A DNA stretch of 64,000 nt from Corallium rubrum. Taxonomy: Eukaryota > Cnidaria > Anthozoa > Scleralcyonacea > Coralliidae. Of the stretch, positions 21,915-33,125 are shown one piece after another. The stretch's first letter is position 1. Every line of letters begins with the position of its first letter. Location: positions 512,501 to 576,500 of the forward strand of contig CAXIUP010000135.1 in NCBI GenBank assembly GCA_964035015.1. The letters are read 5' to 3'. The notes beneath the pieces were generated by a model. That model made no database searches. It was given only the letters and a program-made list of their open reading frames with translations, and was not told the origin of the DNA. A program made the translations under genes and the position numbers.

Positions 21915-22231
21915 AGCCAGGAGATGTTGTTAGAATACAAGATCAGAAAGGAAGTCCGAAAGCAGTAGTGGTCAATGAAGCAGAACACCCAAGGTCATAC
22001 ATTGTTCAGTCGCAATGTGGACAATTTCGAAGGAATCGACGACATCTGTTTAAAGTTGAAGAACCTTATGAACAAGCAACAGAGCTAGAGGAATCAGATG
22101 TATCAAAAGACCAGCCATCTGTTGGAGAAACTAGCCAGAACATGAATTTATCGCAGCCAGATAAACAACTTACATGCAGAGTTACAAGGTCGGGAAGAGT
22201 TGTTAAAGAACCAGATAGATTAAATTTGTAA
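21887..22231 (+). pseudogene. Integrase C-terminal part, displaced by a frameshift
   Basis: The frame encodes GLKPGDVVRI and a GPY/F-like module with RRNRRHLFKV, which normally ends a gypsy integrase. It overlaps the end of the main frame but lies in a different register, so a single-base change near 21858 disconnects it. The tail (VTRSGRVVKEPDRL) is typical of this group. Confidence 0.88.
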
Positions 22232-22354
22232 AATTTCTTAGAGAAAAAGAGACAAAAAAATTTTAAATTATATTGAATTGATAGTTAGGTGTTTATATAT
22301 TTAATTTCTTTATAAATTAGAAGAAGAGAAAAAAGATTTTAGGAGAAAGGGAGA

Positions 22355-22496
22355 TGTAATAGATTTACATGTATTTACTTGTAATTAGATGCATGGATTT
22401 CCGGTGGACTTCCGGTGTAACGAACTGTATAAATAGTTGAGTAAATGCAAGTAATAAACGTCTTATTGCGAGTTAACCTCTTAACAACGTCTTACA
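22355..22496 (+). repeat. 3' LTR
   Basis: Identical to the 5' LTR over 142 bp; preceded by the polypurine tract and followed by the ATGAT duplication. Confidence 0.95.
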
Positions 22497-23583
22497 ATGA
22501 TTATAAAGAAGTATTGCGGCAACATATATTGTCTTTGATTGTTGATGCTGATGACAAACCTAATCCCAAAAATCTTTTGAATGTCAGAAGGAGTTATGCT
22601 TTCATTGATGGAATGAGAAAGATCAATCGATCAACATTCATCCCAAACCATGGCTTATTTGTTAAATTTGCTGATGACACTGGTGCCAGTGAAGGAGCTG
22701 TTGATGCGGGAGGACCGACAAGGGAATTTCTCAGAATTGCTTTGTATCAATTGTACCACAATCATGGACTATTTGGTGGTCCAGATCACAATGAAGTGCT
22801 CTTGCTTAATTCACAAGGTTTGTTATGAAAAAAATTTTTTTAAGGCCAGACTTCTTTTATTTCTTAGATTGCGGATTTGCTGCCATGCGAGTTCCAAAAA
22901 CAAGAGAAAATATTTTTACAGACATTGCTTTCGGGTTTCAAAATTGAGTAGAGGCTGCACGCAGGCTACCCAGCACGAGTAAGCCCTTTCTGCATGTATG
23001 TACAGCTACTGTATATAAGTCATTCATTAAACAAATATAAGCCATTCATTAAACAAATATAAGCCTTGGACCTAAATTTTATTTTCAGAATATGCTGTAG
23101 CATATATACTATAGAATATGCTATATATGCTATTGAGGAAATTATGAGCCAGCAATGTTTCTTTTAACGGTTTGATTGTACAGTATCAACTGCTGGTGCC
23201 TAATGCCTGCTAATTAACTGCTCTATTTATAGCACATGCCAAGGATATGTATAGAAATTGTGGAAAATTCCTGGCTATATCATTATGTAATGGTGGAGGT
23301 GTGGGAAATTGCATGTCCTGAGGCAATTTACAATTTTTTTTGTTCATGGAGAGGAAGGGTCTCATCCACAAATTACAGATGTTGTAGATGGTCAGGTACA
23401 AGATATGCTAGTGAAGGTACAGTAATAAAATTAAAGAATACAGTAATAAAGAGATTAGTAAATAGTTTATATTATACAAAGAGTGTCATCTTAAAGTGCA
23501 TACGACATGAAAAGTTACCCCAGTTTTTTTTATGATTTTTCCAGTATTTGAAAGAGCATATAAATAATGAAAATTAAATAAGA

Positions 23584-24224
23584 GTTAATTACCGAGGAGG
23601 TATTAAACTAAGCTAACTTTAGCTTAGTTACCGACTGATCTACTAACTGTGATGACCAAGCAGACAAGGTCAATAAGAGGTTTATTTTAAATTATTATAA
23701 TTGGCAAAGCAAAAAGGGCAAGAGAGCGAGAGCGAGGTGAACTCCTAAGATTTTTAGGAACAAATTGTTAAGAACATGTCACGTGACCGATGGGACGGTG
23801 TTTATATTAGGGGATTGAACCGGAAAAACCGTTGATCCTTGGGTGTTTGTTCTGGAGAACTAGCGTACGATATTCAAGCGGGATTTATTATGAGAGTATA
23901 TAACTTTAATTAAACACAAATTACTGACGTTTCGGGTGGAGCTCTTCATCAGAGTAAAAAACTTCCTGCGCAGCACTCACCAACATTTTCATTTTTAGCA
24001 AATTAGCATGGCTTGACAAATTTATCGAAATAGAAAAACTCACATAAGGGCCATTTAAATGGAAAACGACCTTTTCTCTCCCGTTTAAATGGCTCTGTTG
24101 TCGGACTCTGGCGTGGCTTAGTTATTAAATGATGCATAAAAGAAATTTGATTGCTAATTAGTTATTGTATTATTGTTGCATGGCAGAAAAAGATTGGATA
24201 ATTTTAATTTACATACTTACAGAT
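23584..24224. other. Intron region with a degenerate Penelope-type hammerhead motif
   Basis: On the minus strand at about 23931-23961 the order ACT-CTGATGA-hairpin-GAA-ACGTC-AGT is readable. Stem I is only three pairs and helix III would be the self-complementary ACGT, a form reported to act as a dimer. It looks like a remnant of another Penelope-like element. No coding sequence lies here. Confidence 0.5.
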
Positions 24225-25584
24225 TAACGAATGCACAAACAAAGAGGCTTTTGAAGAACTCTTGAATGACGACCAGATTGCTGAACAGATTTTTCAGTCT
24301 GGATTTCAAGCAGTTCCAAGATTTGAACTAAAGTCATCAATAATAAATGAAGTTTGCCGCTACCATGTGTTGGACCGCCTAGTGCGTTGGAACAAATGAA
24401 AGAGGGGCTGAAATTGCTTGGTATTCTTGAATTAATCACACAGTATCCAGAAGCATTTGCAAACCTGTTTTGCTACAAAGAGGCTCCTGTGACCCCAACT
24501 GTATTCGAGGAACTGTTTCAAGTGTCATATTCCGACCTAACTTCAGCAAGAGAACAGGAAGAACAAGTGGTCATACACTGGCGTGACTAGCTTCTTGATT
24601 GTCAAAGTAAGCTAATTCTTACGCTCTGTTCAGACTTTCCCGGATACGGGCACTATAAATGTGAATGCTTAAAATGTGCCCATGCTTTTTACTCAGTATT
24701 CCTTTGTCCATACTCTGTACTCAAAGCCACAAAATAGCTCCAAAAGCCATGAAAAGCTTTCTGTGTGAACGCTTGTCAGATCCAGGCCGCCGTGAATGTG
24801 AACAAGTGTTCCGTGCTTGAGCACCGTACCCGGTAGTCTGAACAGGCCCTAAATGTACTGTAATACATGATCTCTGTCAACATATGACCAATACATAAGA
24901 TAGATTGTCTTCTTGTGGTCCAACAAGATGATTTTGAACCAGTGGAGACACTAGCGATTTCCCAACGAGAGGTCCATGTTTCTAGACAGGGGGTTTAACA
25001 CAAGCGATATTGGGCTTGGGGTGGAGTGTGCCTTCTGCCTGCCCCTTGGACCCTTCACTTGTGCTCCCACTACTTTAAATATATCCTTCCCTTTGTGCCA
25101 AGTTTTAATACCCTAAACTGGGTACAAATTAATGACGTATAACTTGCCCTATTTAACACTTTCATGAGATTTTGAGAAAATCAATCCACTCCAAGTCTGA
25201 GAAACTCAATCATTATTTTATGCTGGCTAACACCGGACAATTTTTTTAGCAGAAAGGAAGAGGCAGTTGAGGCCAACAGTCCTTTTGAACATCCAAGATA
25301 CCATGATTATTGCACTGTGTTAATATGTGTTCTATATTGATGTAGCTGGAGCCACACTGGCACATGTCCTCATTTTTGCAACTGGTGCAAATCAAGTGCC
25401 ACCACTGGGTTTTGATGTTACTCCTAGCATTGCCTTTTGGGATGATGTCAGACCAAAAGCCAACACTTGCCTAAACAGGTTGTACCTTCCGTTACATCAG
25501 TACAACTGTGATATCCCATATGACACTTTTAAAGAATACATGGATGATGGTATTATTAACTCTCCTTGCTTTGGGATGGCTTAA

Positions 25585-26302
25585 TCTTTAATCAGTTTCA
25601 AAAGGAAATACTGGAAACATGTATACACCACACAGGTTTTTGATGTTGTACAGTGCACCATTATAGGTAACAAGCTATAAACTGCCAATAGGAAAACCTC
25701 TTTCCAGTTGCTTGAACATTACCATATTTGCATTGAAATAACTGTTGAAATTCTGTTTCAATTATTGTTACGGTACTACAGTATATGTAATTGCATTTCT
25801 GAAAGTTACCCTTAAAATTAAAGTTTTATTTACATGGGACAATGACGCCATTTTTTGTCTGTTCTTTTAATGAAAATGGACTTGTCATCACTAACAGTAA
25901 CCAAAATTACAATTACAATTCAATATTCTTCAATATAAATCACCACACTTTTATATGGCAGTGCCTTAATACAAACATAACATGAACTATGATAATAATT
26001 ATAAATTATGTACAATATACAATAAAAGTTTTCACATTTGTTTTTCTTGTTTAGTAAAGCCTGGTTCTTACTGCCAACAATCCTGTCTTGAATCCTAACA
26101 AAACAAGCATTTTTTTTTTGTTTAATACTTGGATTGTGCTTAGAGTTTAAATGGTATTGTGGTACTTTATTAGGAGTTATATTTTTGTTTTCTCTTTCGT
26201 TCTGGCCTTATGCTAGTGAAAACCAGGCTTAATGAGAGCAGAGGTATATTCTAGATTTTGTCTTTTATAATATATAGTATATACTGTACATTAAACACAT
26301 TG
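25585..26302. other. Intergenic region between HECT-type gene and integrase of element 2
   Basis: AT-rich, with no gene, inverted repeat or known element that I can see. AATAAA-like signals near 26020 may serve either convergent gene. Confidence 0.45.
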
Positions 26303-28574
26303 TCATTGCCTCAGTATATGCCTACCTACAAATTCAACAACAAGGCGATACAACTCAGGACCAGTACCTTGCAACAAAGGGTTAACTAGCCTCTGGAGCT
26401 CAGCAAAAGTATTCTCATCAAGAGGATTTGAAGTGTCCGGAACAACTACATGTGGCAAGTCTGCTATCACTAGATCACTTACGTTTACTGTGTGTGCAAC
26501 GTGAGGGATTGCACACTCATACCTAGCTGTAAGTTGTTGATTGCACCAAAAAATCTGGGCTGGTGTATTGTAACGTTCCGTTGACAGTTTATGGTTGTTG
26601 TGAGCTGCTACAAATTCAGTGATGGTCTTATTTATGCGTGACAGATACACATAATGAAGACAAAAAATGTCAGTGTCATTGTCTACATCCAGTATACCTT
26701 CGCTTTCCATTTTGTAGAACTCATCCTTGTACATAGCAATCACTTGCTCATTTAGTGCTCTGTGTGTCGCTCTACCCTTTGGTTATGGACAGATTTTCCT
26801 ACTAGGACAGGCCTCCTTTCTTCTCCCCTGGCAGTGATCATGTCCTCCCAAATTTCAACATTTTCATCACCCCGATCGGTTCTTACATGACGTGGTCTTC
26901 CATATTTAGCAACTGCTTCCAAAAACAAGGAATGTACAGTACTGGCTCTATTATTGTGTGAGCAGCAAGCAAAAACCACCAGCCGGCTATAACCATCAAT
27001 TCCATGATGAACCACAAGTTTCCACCTAATCCCCGAGCCCGGTGAGGGTGCTAATCTCGACGTGCGTGGAGTCCACTTTACACGCGAGATAAAAGGCTGA
27101 AAGCAATTCTGAAACCTGTTTGTATATATATATATATATATATGTTATCAAATCCACAACTTGCGCAATTCGAATAACAGGGTACTGGTAACTAACCTGT
27201 TAAATTATTCAAATTATTTAAATTTACGTCAGCAAATTATAATTTATAAGTTCGGTTGGATTACGAAATAGTTTTTCAACGATCACGACGAAAGAAATCT
27301 TTGCCAGAAAAAATGGTTTCAGCTAAAATGTATATTAATATTACTATGAAAAAAAGACCAAAGAAAGAAGGCTAACAAGAGATGTGGCAGCGAGAAAAAG
27401 ACAACAATACATGTAAATACGACTTAAAGCCACTGGAAAAAGCCAGGAAAATTAATACGATAAAGACCGAAAACGATGCCGACCGAAATGTAACTGAAAG
27501 AAGAAGGATGATGTGTCCTAAAACTGTTCAACGACGGTAAAGAATTTTGCTCTGGTGTATTCTACATAACTCGAGAGGGAACGATGAAGAAATTTTGAAA
27601 CAAACGGCTTTTTAGATCACAAAGAGAACTGAATGATGCCTTGTCATATTTATGTGTCAACAACGAAAAAAGTAAGAAACCACGAACGAGAAAAACAATC
27701 CGAAAAGAGTAGACTGAATTGGCAGTGTTTGTGGTGACAAAAGCAGAAGAAAGTTTAACGGTAGGAGATTCGTATTTATCAGTTTAGCTGAGTTAAAACG
27801 GAAGAAATCTTAAAAATGAAAATTAATATAAACATGCAATATATTGTCTAGAATTGTCTTTCAACGCTCGGATGTTGACATTGTGTCTTTTCTTGGCCAC
27901 TGTTTATATATATTTTTGACTGAAAATTTGTCATTTGGTTGATCTCGTTTTTGTTTTTTTTTAATATTGACTTTGCATGTTCTTTCGGTGTGTCAATACA
28001 TGGCTACAGATGAACCTTGCTAACTAATCTTCTGGATGTTTTCTGATCTGTGTGCCATTAATACAACAGAAATTAGGGGGGGGGGGGGGGAGTGGGGTTA
28101 AAAAATGCATATAAAGCGGGCGAGGGGTTGTTGCGTTCATGTATTTCTAGTAAGTTTGTGATTCCCGTCAACGTGCCACAAGAAATTTGGAGATGGGACG
28201 GAATAAACCCTTCGTTTAATAGGGGCCTGCTTCCTTTTATCAACTCCTTCAGGGTCAACAGAGTGTATGGCCCTTCTTATTTTGTTTCGTTGGACATGCT
28301 CTCCTCTTGTTTCCAGGTGTCCTTGTATCATCACCTCTCCTGAATTTGGGTGGGCTTCTGAGATGGAACGCACAGCACTTTCGATTTCTCGCGTTGTATG
28401 ATTTGTAAATCTTTCATAATCAATACCATGCTGTCTGATGGCATTGTACACAACAAGCCTTGACACCCCATACTGTTTGGAAATATCTGTTATTGGTATT
28501 TTTAACTTCAGCAAATTCAGTAGTTGTTCTTTTGGTATAACTTTTTGATGGTTGTCCAATACTGTGGAAAGCAT
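26303..28574 (-). pseudogene. DDE integrase/transposase of element 2, split by a Helitron-like insertion
   Basis: Reading from 28574, the N-terminal part has a helix-turn-helix (ITDISKQYGVSRLVVYNAIR), a linker and FLWHVDGNHK with the first catalytic Asp, then stops at the insertion at 28150. It resumes at 27029 with HHGIDGYSRLVVF. HVRTDRGDEN gives the second Asp and HNQRVERH the Glu. A frame break follows near 26750, and the C-terminal part ends at 26303. The order and motifs match the integrase at 12618-13661. The upstream end is also lost where another repeat element joins at about 28553. Removing the insertion at its exact boundaries gives an uninterrupted frame across the join. Confidence 0.85.
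27030..28150 (+). mobile_element. Non-autonomous Helitron-like element, copy 1
   Basis: The insert begins TCCCCGAGCCCGG after an A, ends GTATTTCTAG before a T, and has no target duplication. These are the 5'-TC / CTRR-3' ends and A^T target of Helitrons. The integrase frame rejoins exactly when it is removed. A second copy at 33126-34177 shares both ends. No Rep/helicase gene is present, and I see no clear hairpin before CTAG, which keeps the family call tentative. Confidence 0.75.
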
Positions 28575-28800
28575 ACGGGTCGTTAGTTTCGTGAAATGTT
28601 GTGTTATAGCCGTACAAGTCGTTACGGGTCGTATATGTTGTTTTTACGGCTCGTACTACCCGTATATATGGGGGGAGTGGAGGAAAGTGTGTGTGTGGCG
28701 GGTGGGGGTGGGGGGTGAAGTGGGGTGGGGGTGGGGGGTGAAGGGGGGTGAGGGGGGTGAGGGGGTGCATGGGGGAGGGGTTTGCGGGGGTTGGGGGGAT

Positions 28801-29395
28801 GTCTCTTAGAATATATATTCAGTGTGGCTAAGGTAGGCCACGAAAATGTTGTCGATCCGTACGAGTCGTTACGGGTCGTACGCTACTTTTACCGGTCGTT
28901 ACGACCCGTAAAAAGGGTCGTTATATATTCAGTGTGGCTAAGGTAGGCCACCAAAATGTTGTCGATCCGTACGAGTCGTTACGGGTCGTACGCTACTTTT
29001 ACCTGTCGTTACGACCCGTAAAAAGGGTCATTATATATTCAGTGTGGCTAAGGTAGGCCACGAAAATGTTGTCGATCCGTACAAGTCGTTACGGGTCGTA
29101 TGCTACTTTTACGGGTCGTTACGACCCGTAAAAAGGGTCATTATATATTCAGTGTGGCTAAGGTAGGCCACGAAAGTGTTGTCGATCCGTACAAGTCGTT
29201 ACGGGTCGTATGCTACTTTTACAGGTCGTCACGACCCGTAAAAAGGGTCGTTATATATTCAGTGTGGCTAAGGTAGGCCACGAAAATGTTGTCGATCCGT
29301 ACGAGTCGTACGGGTCGTACGCTACTTTTACCGGTCGTTACGACCCGTAAAAATGGTCATTATATATTCAGTGTGGCTAAGGTAGGCCACGAAAA
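28801..29395 (+). repeat. ~112-bp tandem repeats with internal palindromes
   Basis: Five to six units start near TATATTCAGTGTGGCTAAGG. Each holds ACGGGTCGT and ACGACCCGTA in inverted arrangement, so every unit can form hairpins. G-rich sequence at 28661-28800 precedes the block. Confidence 0.95.
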
Positions 29396-31618
29396 TATAT
29401 ATTTAGGTATTCGAGGTTTTAAAAAAACGAGGCAATCATATCACCTGATGATATTGTAGATCGCGTTTGAGAGATATAGTTTGGGTTTTGAAGGAGGCAA
29501 TGATATATGATAATTGCATTTAGGTATTCGAGGTTTTAAAAGAACGAGGCAATCAGTGATATTCTAGATTGCGTTTGCGAGAGATATTTTGGGTTTTGAG
29601 TATGATCATTGGCATTTGAGATATACATTTAGGGGTTCGAGGTGTTAAGAGAACGAGGCAATGATACTTGATGTTGTAGATTGCGTTTGAGAGAGATATT
29701 TTGGGTTTTGAAGGAGCCAATGATATATGATACTTGGCATTTGAGAGATATATTTAGGTATTTGAGGTTTTAAAAGAACGAGGCAATCATATATGATATT
29801 CTAGAGCGCGTTTGGGAGAGATATTTTGCGTTTGGAGGAGGCAATGATATATGATAATTGCCATTTGAAATATATATTTAGGTATTCGAGGTTTTAAAAG
29901 AACGAGGCAATCATATATGATATTCTAGAGCGCGTTTGACGTTTGAGAGAGATATTTTGGGTTTGAAGGAGGCAATGATATATGATAATTGCCATTTGAG
30001 ATATATATTTAGGTATTCGAGGTTTTAAAAGAACGAGGCAATCATATATGATATTCTAGCACGCGTTTGGGAGATATTTTGGGTTTGAAGGAGGCAATGA
30101 TATATGATAATTGCCATTTGAGATATATATTTATGTATTCGAGGTTTTAAAAGAACGAGGCAATCATGTATGACATTGTAGATCGCGTTTGGGAGAGATA
30201 TTTTGGGTTTTGAATGAGGCAGTGATATATGATAATTGCCATTTGAGATATATATTTAGGTATTCGAGGTTTTAAAAGAACGAGGCAATCATATATGATA
30301 TTCTAGCGCGCGTTTGGGAGAGATATTTTGGGTTTTGAAGGAGCCAATGATATATGATAATTGCCATTTGAGATATATATTTAGGTATTCGAGGTTTTAA
30401 AAGAACGAGGCAATCATATATGATATTCTAGAGCGCGTTTGGGAGAGATATTTTGGGTTTGAAGGAGGCAGTGATATATGATAATTGCCATTTGAGATAT
30501 ATATTCAGGGGTTGGAGGTTTTAAATCAACGAGGCAATGATAGCATGATGTTTTAGATTGCGTTTGAGAGAGATATTTTGGGTTTTGAGGAGGCAATGAT
30601 ATATGATAATTGCCATTTGAGATATATATTTAGGTATTCGAGGTTTTAAAAGAACAAGGCAATCATATATGACATTGTAGATCGCGTTTGAAAGAGATAT
30701 TTGGGTTTTGAAGGAGGCAATGATATATGATAATTGGCATTTGAGATATATATTTAGGTATTCGAGGTTTTAAAAGAACGAGGCAATCATATATGATATT
30801 CTAGCGCGCGTTTGGGAGAGATATTTTGGGTTTTGAAGGAGGCAGTGATATATGATAATTGCCATTTGAGATATATATTTAGGTATTCGAGGTTTTAAAA
30901 GAACGAGGCAATCATATATGATATTCTAGAGCGCGTTTGGGAGAGATATTTTGGGTTTGAAGGAGGCAGTGATATGTGATAATTGCCATTTGAGATATAT
31001 ATTCAGCGGTTGGAGGTTTTAAATCAACGAGGCAATGATAGCATGATGTTTTAGATTGCGTTTGAGAGAGATATTTTGGGTTTTGAGGAGGCAATGATAT
31101 ATGATAATTGCCATTTGAGATATATATTTAGGTATTCGAGGTTTTAAAAGAACGAGGCAATCATATATGATATTGTAGATCGCGTTTGAGAGAGATACTT
31201 TGGGTTTTGAAGGAGGCAATGATATATGATAATTGCCATTTGAAATATATATTTAGGTATTCGAAGTTTTAAAAGAACGAGGCAATCATAGTGATATTCT
31301 AGATTGCGTTTTCGAGAGATATTTTGGGTTTTGAGTATGATAATTGGCATTTGAGATATACATTTAGGGGGTTCGAGGTTTTAAAAGAACGAGGCAATGA
31401 TACATGATGTTGTAGATTGCGTTTGAGAGAGATATTTTGGGTTTTGAAGGAGCCAATGATATATGATAATTGGCATTTGAGATCTATATTTAGGTATTCG
31501 AGGTTTTAAAAGAACGAGGCAATCATATATGATATTCTAGAGCGCGTTTGGGCGAGATATTTTGGGTTTGAAGGAGGCAATGCCATTTGAGATATATATT
31601 TAGGGGTCTGAATTGAGG
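29396..31618 (+). repeat. ~117-bp tandem repeats, about 19 units
   Basis: Units read ATTTAGGTATTCGAGGTTTT, then AACGAGGCAATCATATATGA, then GAGAGATATTTTGGG. Some higher-order structure exists: the stretch near 30240-30600 recurs almost exactly at 30740-31100, about 498 bp later. Small open frames here are repeat translation. Confidence 0.95.
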
Positions 31619-32367
31619 TTTTAAAAGAACGAGGCAATCAAACATGATAATTGTGATGGCATACGTAATATATAATGTGGGTTTTTACGGGTGGTGACGA
31701 GCTGTAAAAGTAACATACAACCCGTCACGACTCGTACGGGTCGACAACATTTTCGTGGGCTACCTTAGCCACACTGAATATATAATGAGGTTTTTTACGG
31801 GTCGTAACGACCCGTAAAAGTAGCATACGACCCGTCACGGCTCGTACGGATCGACAATATTCCCGTGGCCTACCTTAGTCACAGTTAGCCACACTGAATA
31901 TATAATGAGGCTTTTTACGGGTCGTAACGACCCTTAAAAGTACCATACGACCGGCGACGGCTCGTACGGATCGAGAACATTTTCGTGGCCTACCTTGCAT
32001 GACCACACTGAATATATAATGAGGCTTTTTACGGGTCGTAACGACCCGTAAAAGTAAGATACGAGCCGTAACGACTCGTACGGATCGACAAAATTGTCGT
32101 CGCGTACGTTTTCCGGTGAGGATGTGAGGTGTTGAGGAAGTGAAAACACGGATCGTTATGAAGTATTAACGAGGCGTATACGACCCGTACGATTGGTAGG
32201 AATGGTAGGGGTCGTACGGTTTTTGGGTGAGGGTGCGACTTGCATTGCGAGGTGGAGTTAATTTGTAATGGACAGCATGAGACGTTTTGACGAACTGAAA
32301 ATTCAGCTTACGGGTCGTCAATGAACCTTTACGACCCGTATGAGTTCGACAGTATTGGACATGTATG
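31619..32367 (-). repeat. Left arm of a ~745-bp inverted repeat
   Basis: Pairs with 35100-35840 at high identity. It holds four palindromic ~112-bp units in opposite orientation to those at 28801-29395, plus a unique terminal stretch. Confidence 0.92.
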
Positions 32368-32445
32368 TGATGCAGTAGACTAACGAGAAAAATCAACAAA
32401 ATGAAGTATATGTATGTATATACATATATATATATATATATGTAT

Positions 32446-32486
<41 letters not shown>

Positions 32487-32626
32487 TTAGATATACTGGC
32501 GAAACAGAGAACGTAGGAGTCTAACGTTTCGAGCGAAGGCCCTTCGTCAGAGAGAAACGTGTATATATATATATATATATATATATACTTCATTTTGTTG
32601 ATTTTTCTCATTAGTCTACTGCATCA
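32368..32626. mobile_element. Penelope-type remnant inside a 43-bp inverted repeat
   Basis: Arms 32368-32410 and 32584-32626 are near-perfect reverse complements. Between them are TA repeats and, on the minus strand at about 32526-32557, TCT-CTGACGA-hairpin-GAA-ACGTT-AGA, a hammerhead-like core with a three-pair stem I. The layout echoes 332-1242. Confidence 0.6.
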
Positions 32627-32934
32627 GCCTTGTTTATCAACAAAATCTCCTGCTTCAGTAAACAAAGCCGAACTGGCCACCATTTTGTTTTGTCCACAGG
32701 GGAGCAGTGCAGGATATCTCGAGCTAGAGAAACCAATCAGATTGCATGAAAAGCACTATTCACCTGCGAGGTATATGCTAAGTAAGAGCAGGTTTTCCAA
32801 CAAAGTTGTCTTTTTTTCTACCTTGGACAAAGATTTTCCTAGTTTTTTTCTTCATTTCTTTTCTAATTAGTATTCAAGGGCTGTATGCTTTTTACAGCCC
32901 GCGGTACATCAAAGAAAACCGACTCAATTATGAA

Positions 32935-32969
<35 letters not shown>

Positions 32970-33125
32970 ATCTATGACATTGTTTAACGCTACTCTGGCT
33001 TAAACGTTTTTTGAATGTAGCTTAAAAAGTTACTGTTAATGACCCAACGTTTCAACAGTCCTATCTAGTGTCTTCATCGGGGGTGATCGCTGTGAAGACA
33101 GGTCCCATCACAGTATGCATTATTA
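32627..33125. other. Unassigned sequence with a TA run and a hammerhead-like relic
   Basis: No gene. A TA run lies at 32938-32966. On the minus strand near 33036-33080, ACCC-CGATGA...GAA-ACGTT-GGGT keeps hammerhead order but has lost the invariant U of CUGA. Confidence 0.45.

Larger units (their letters stand above)
18223..22496 (+). mobile_element. Ty3/gypsy LTR retrotransposon, identical LTRs
   Basis: LTRs of 142 bp lie at 18223-18364 and 22355-22496, both TGTAATAG...GTCTTACA, and read identically. ATGAT flanks the element at 18218-18222 and 22497-22501, a 5-bp target duplication. A primer-binding-site-like TGGTGGCAGCGGT follows the 5' LTR (18365-18377), and a purine tract (AGGAGAAAGGGAGA, 22341-22354) precedes the 3' LTR. 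Identical LTRs mean a recent insertion. The target is the HECT exon of the second IS3EU-like element, and the exon reads through if the insertion is ignored. Confidence 0.96.
15624..25584 (+). pseudogene. HECT-type E3 ubiquitin ligase-like gene (copy 2), split by a Ty3/gypsy insertion
   Basis: Exon 1 is 15624-15693 (MANVNEALSLLDSLRTVLVS), ending at GTAAGT. Exon 2 is 15821-16434 with a Ser-rich linker, KKRKVSG, then KDILCIPPADWIG, matching copy 1's KDLILIPDP region. Small exons follow near 17057-17171 and 17760-17836. The exon resuming at 22497 carries the HECT N-lobe signature EGAVDAGGPTREF; the retroelement at 18223-22496 sits inside that exon. Further exons lie at about 23230-23419 and 24225-24590. 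The last (25345-25584) holds FATGANQVPPLGF and KANTCLNRLYLP, the catalytic-cysteine context of the C-lobe. Frameshifts near 23331 (T run) and 24366 add to the damage. The ligase would act by a ubiquitin-cysteine intermediate; why a transposon carries it is unknown. Confidence 0.78.
15223..28552. mobile_element. Second IS3EU-like element (diverged, right end not seen)
   Basis: It begins TATGGGGCGCCG, matching eleven of twelve end bases of the first element, and was inserted into a SINE. Gene content and orientation repeat copy 1: a HECT-type gene on the plus strand (15624-25584) and an integrase on the minus strand (26303-28574). No matching right terminus was found; the element is cut at its integrase end by another repeat element near 28553. 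Apart from the first dozen bases, its end sequence does not resemble copy 1, so it is a separate lineage. Confidence 0.72.
28553..32361. mobile_element. Non-autonomous element built of tandem repeats with inverted ends
   Basis: The left end TGTCCAATACTGTGGAAAGC and right end (reverse complement TGTCCAATACTGTCGAACTC) are inverted. Inside are three repeat blocks: ~112-bp units, ~117-bp units, then the first type in inverted orientation. No protein is encoded. I see no target duplication and cannot name a superfamily. Confidence 0.65.

Noticed and set aside
28801..32367. CRISPR array
   Set aside because: The repeats are 110-120 bp, directly adjoining without unique spacers, and the genome is eukaryotic.
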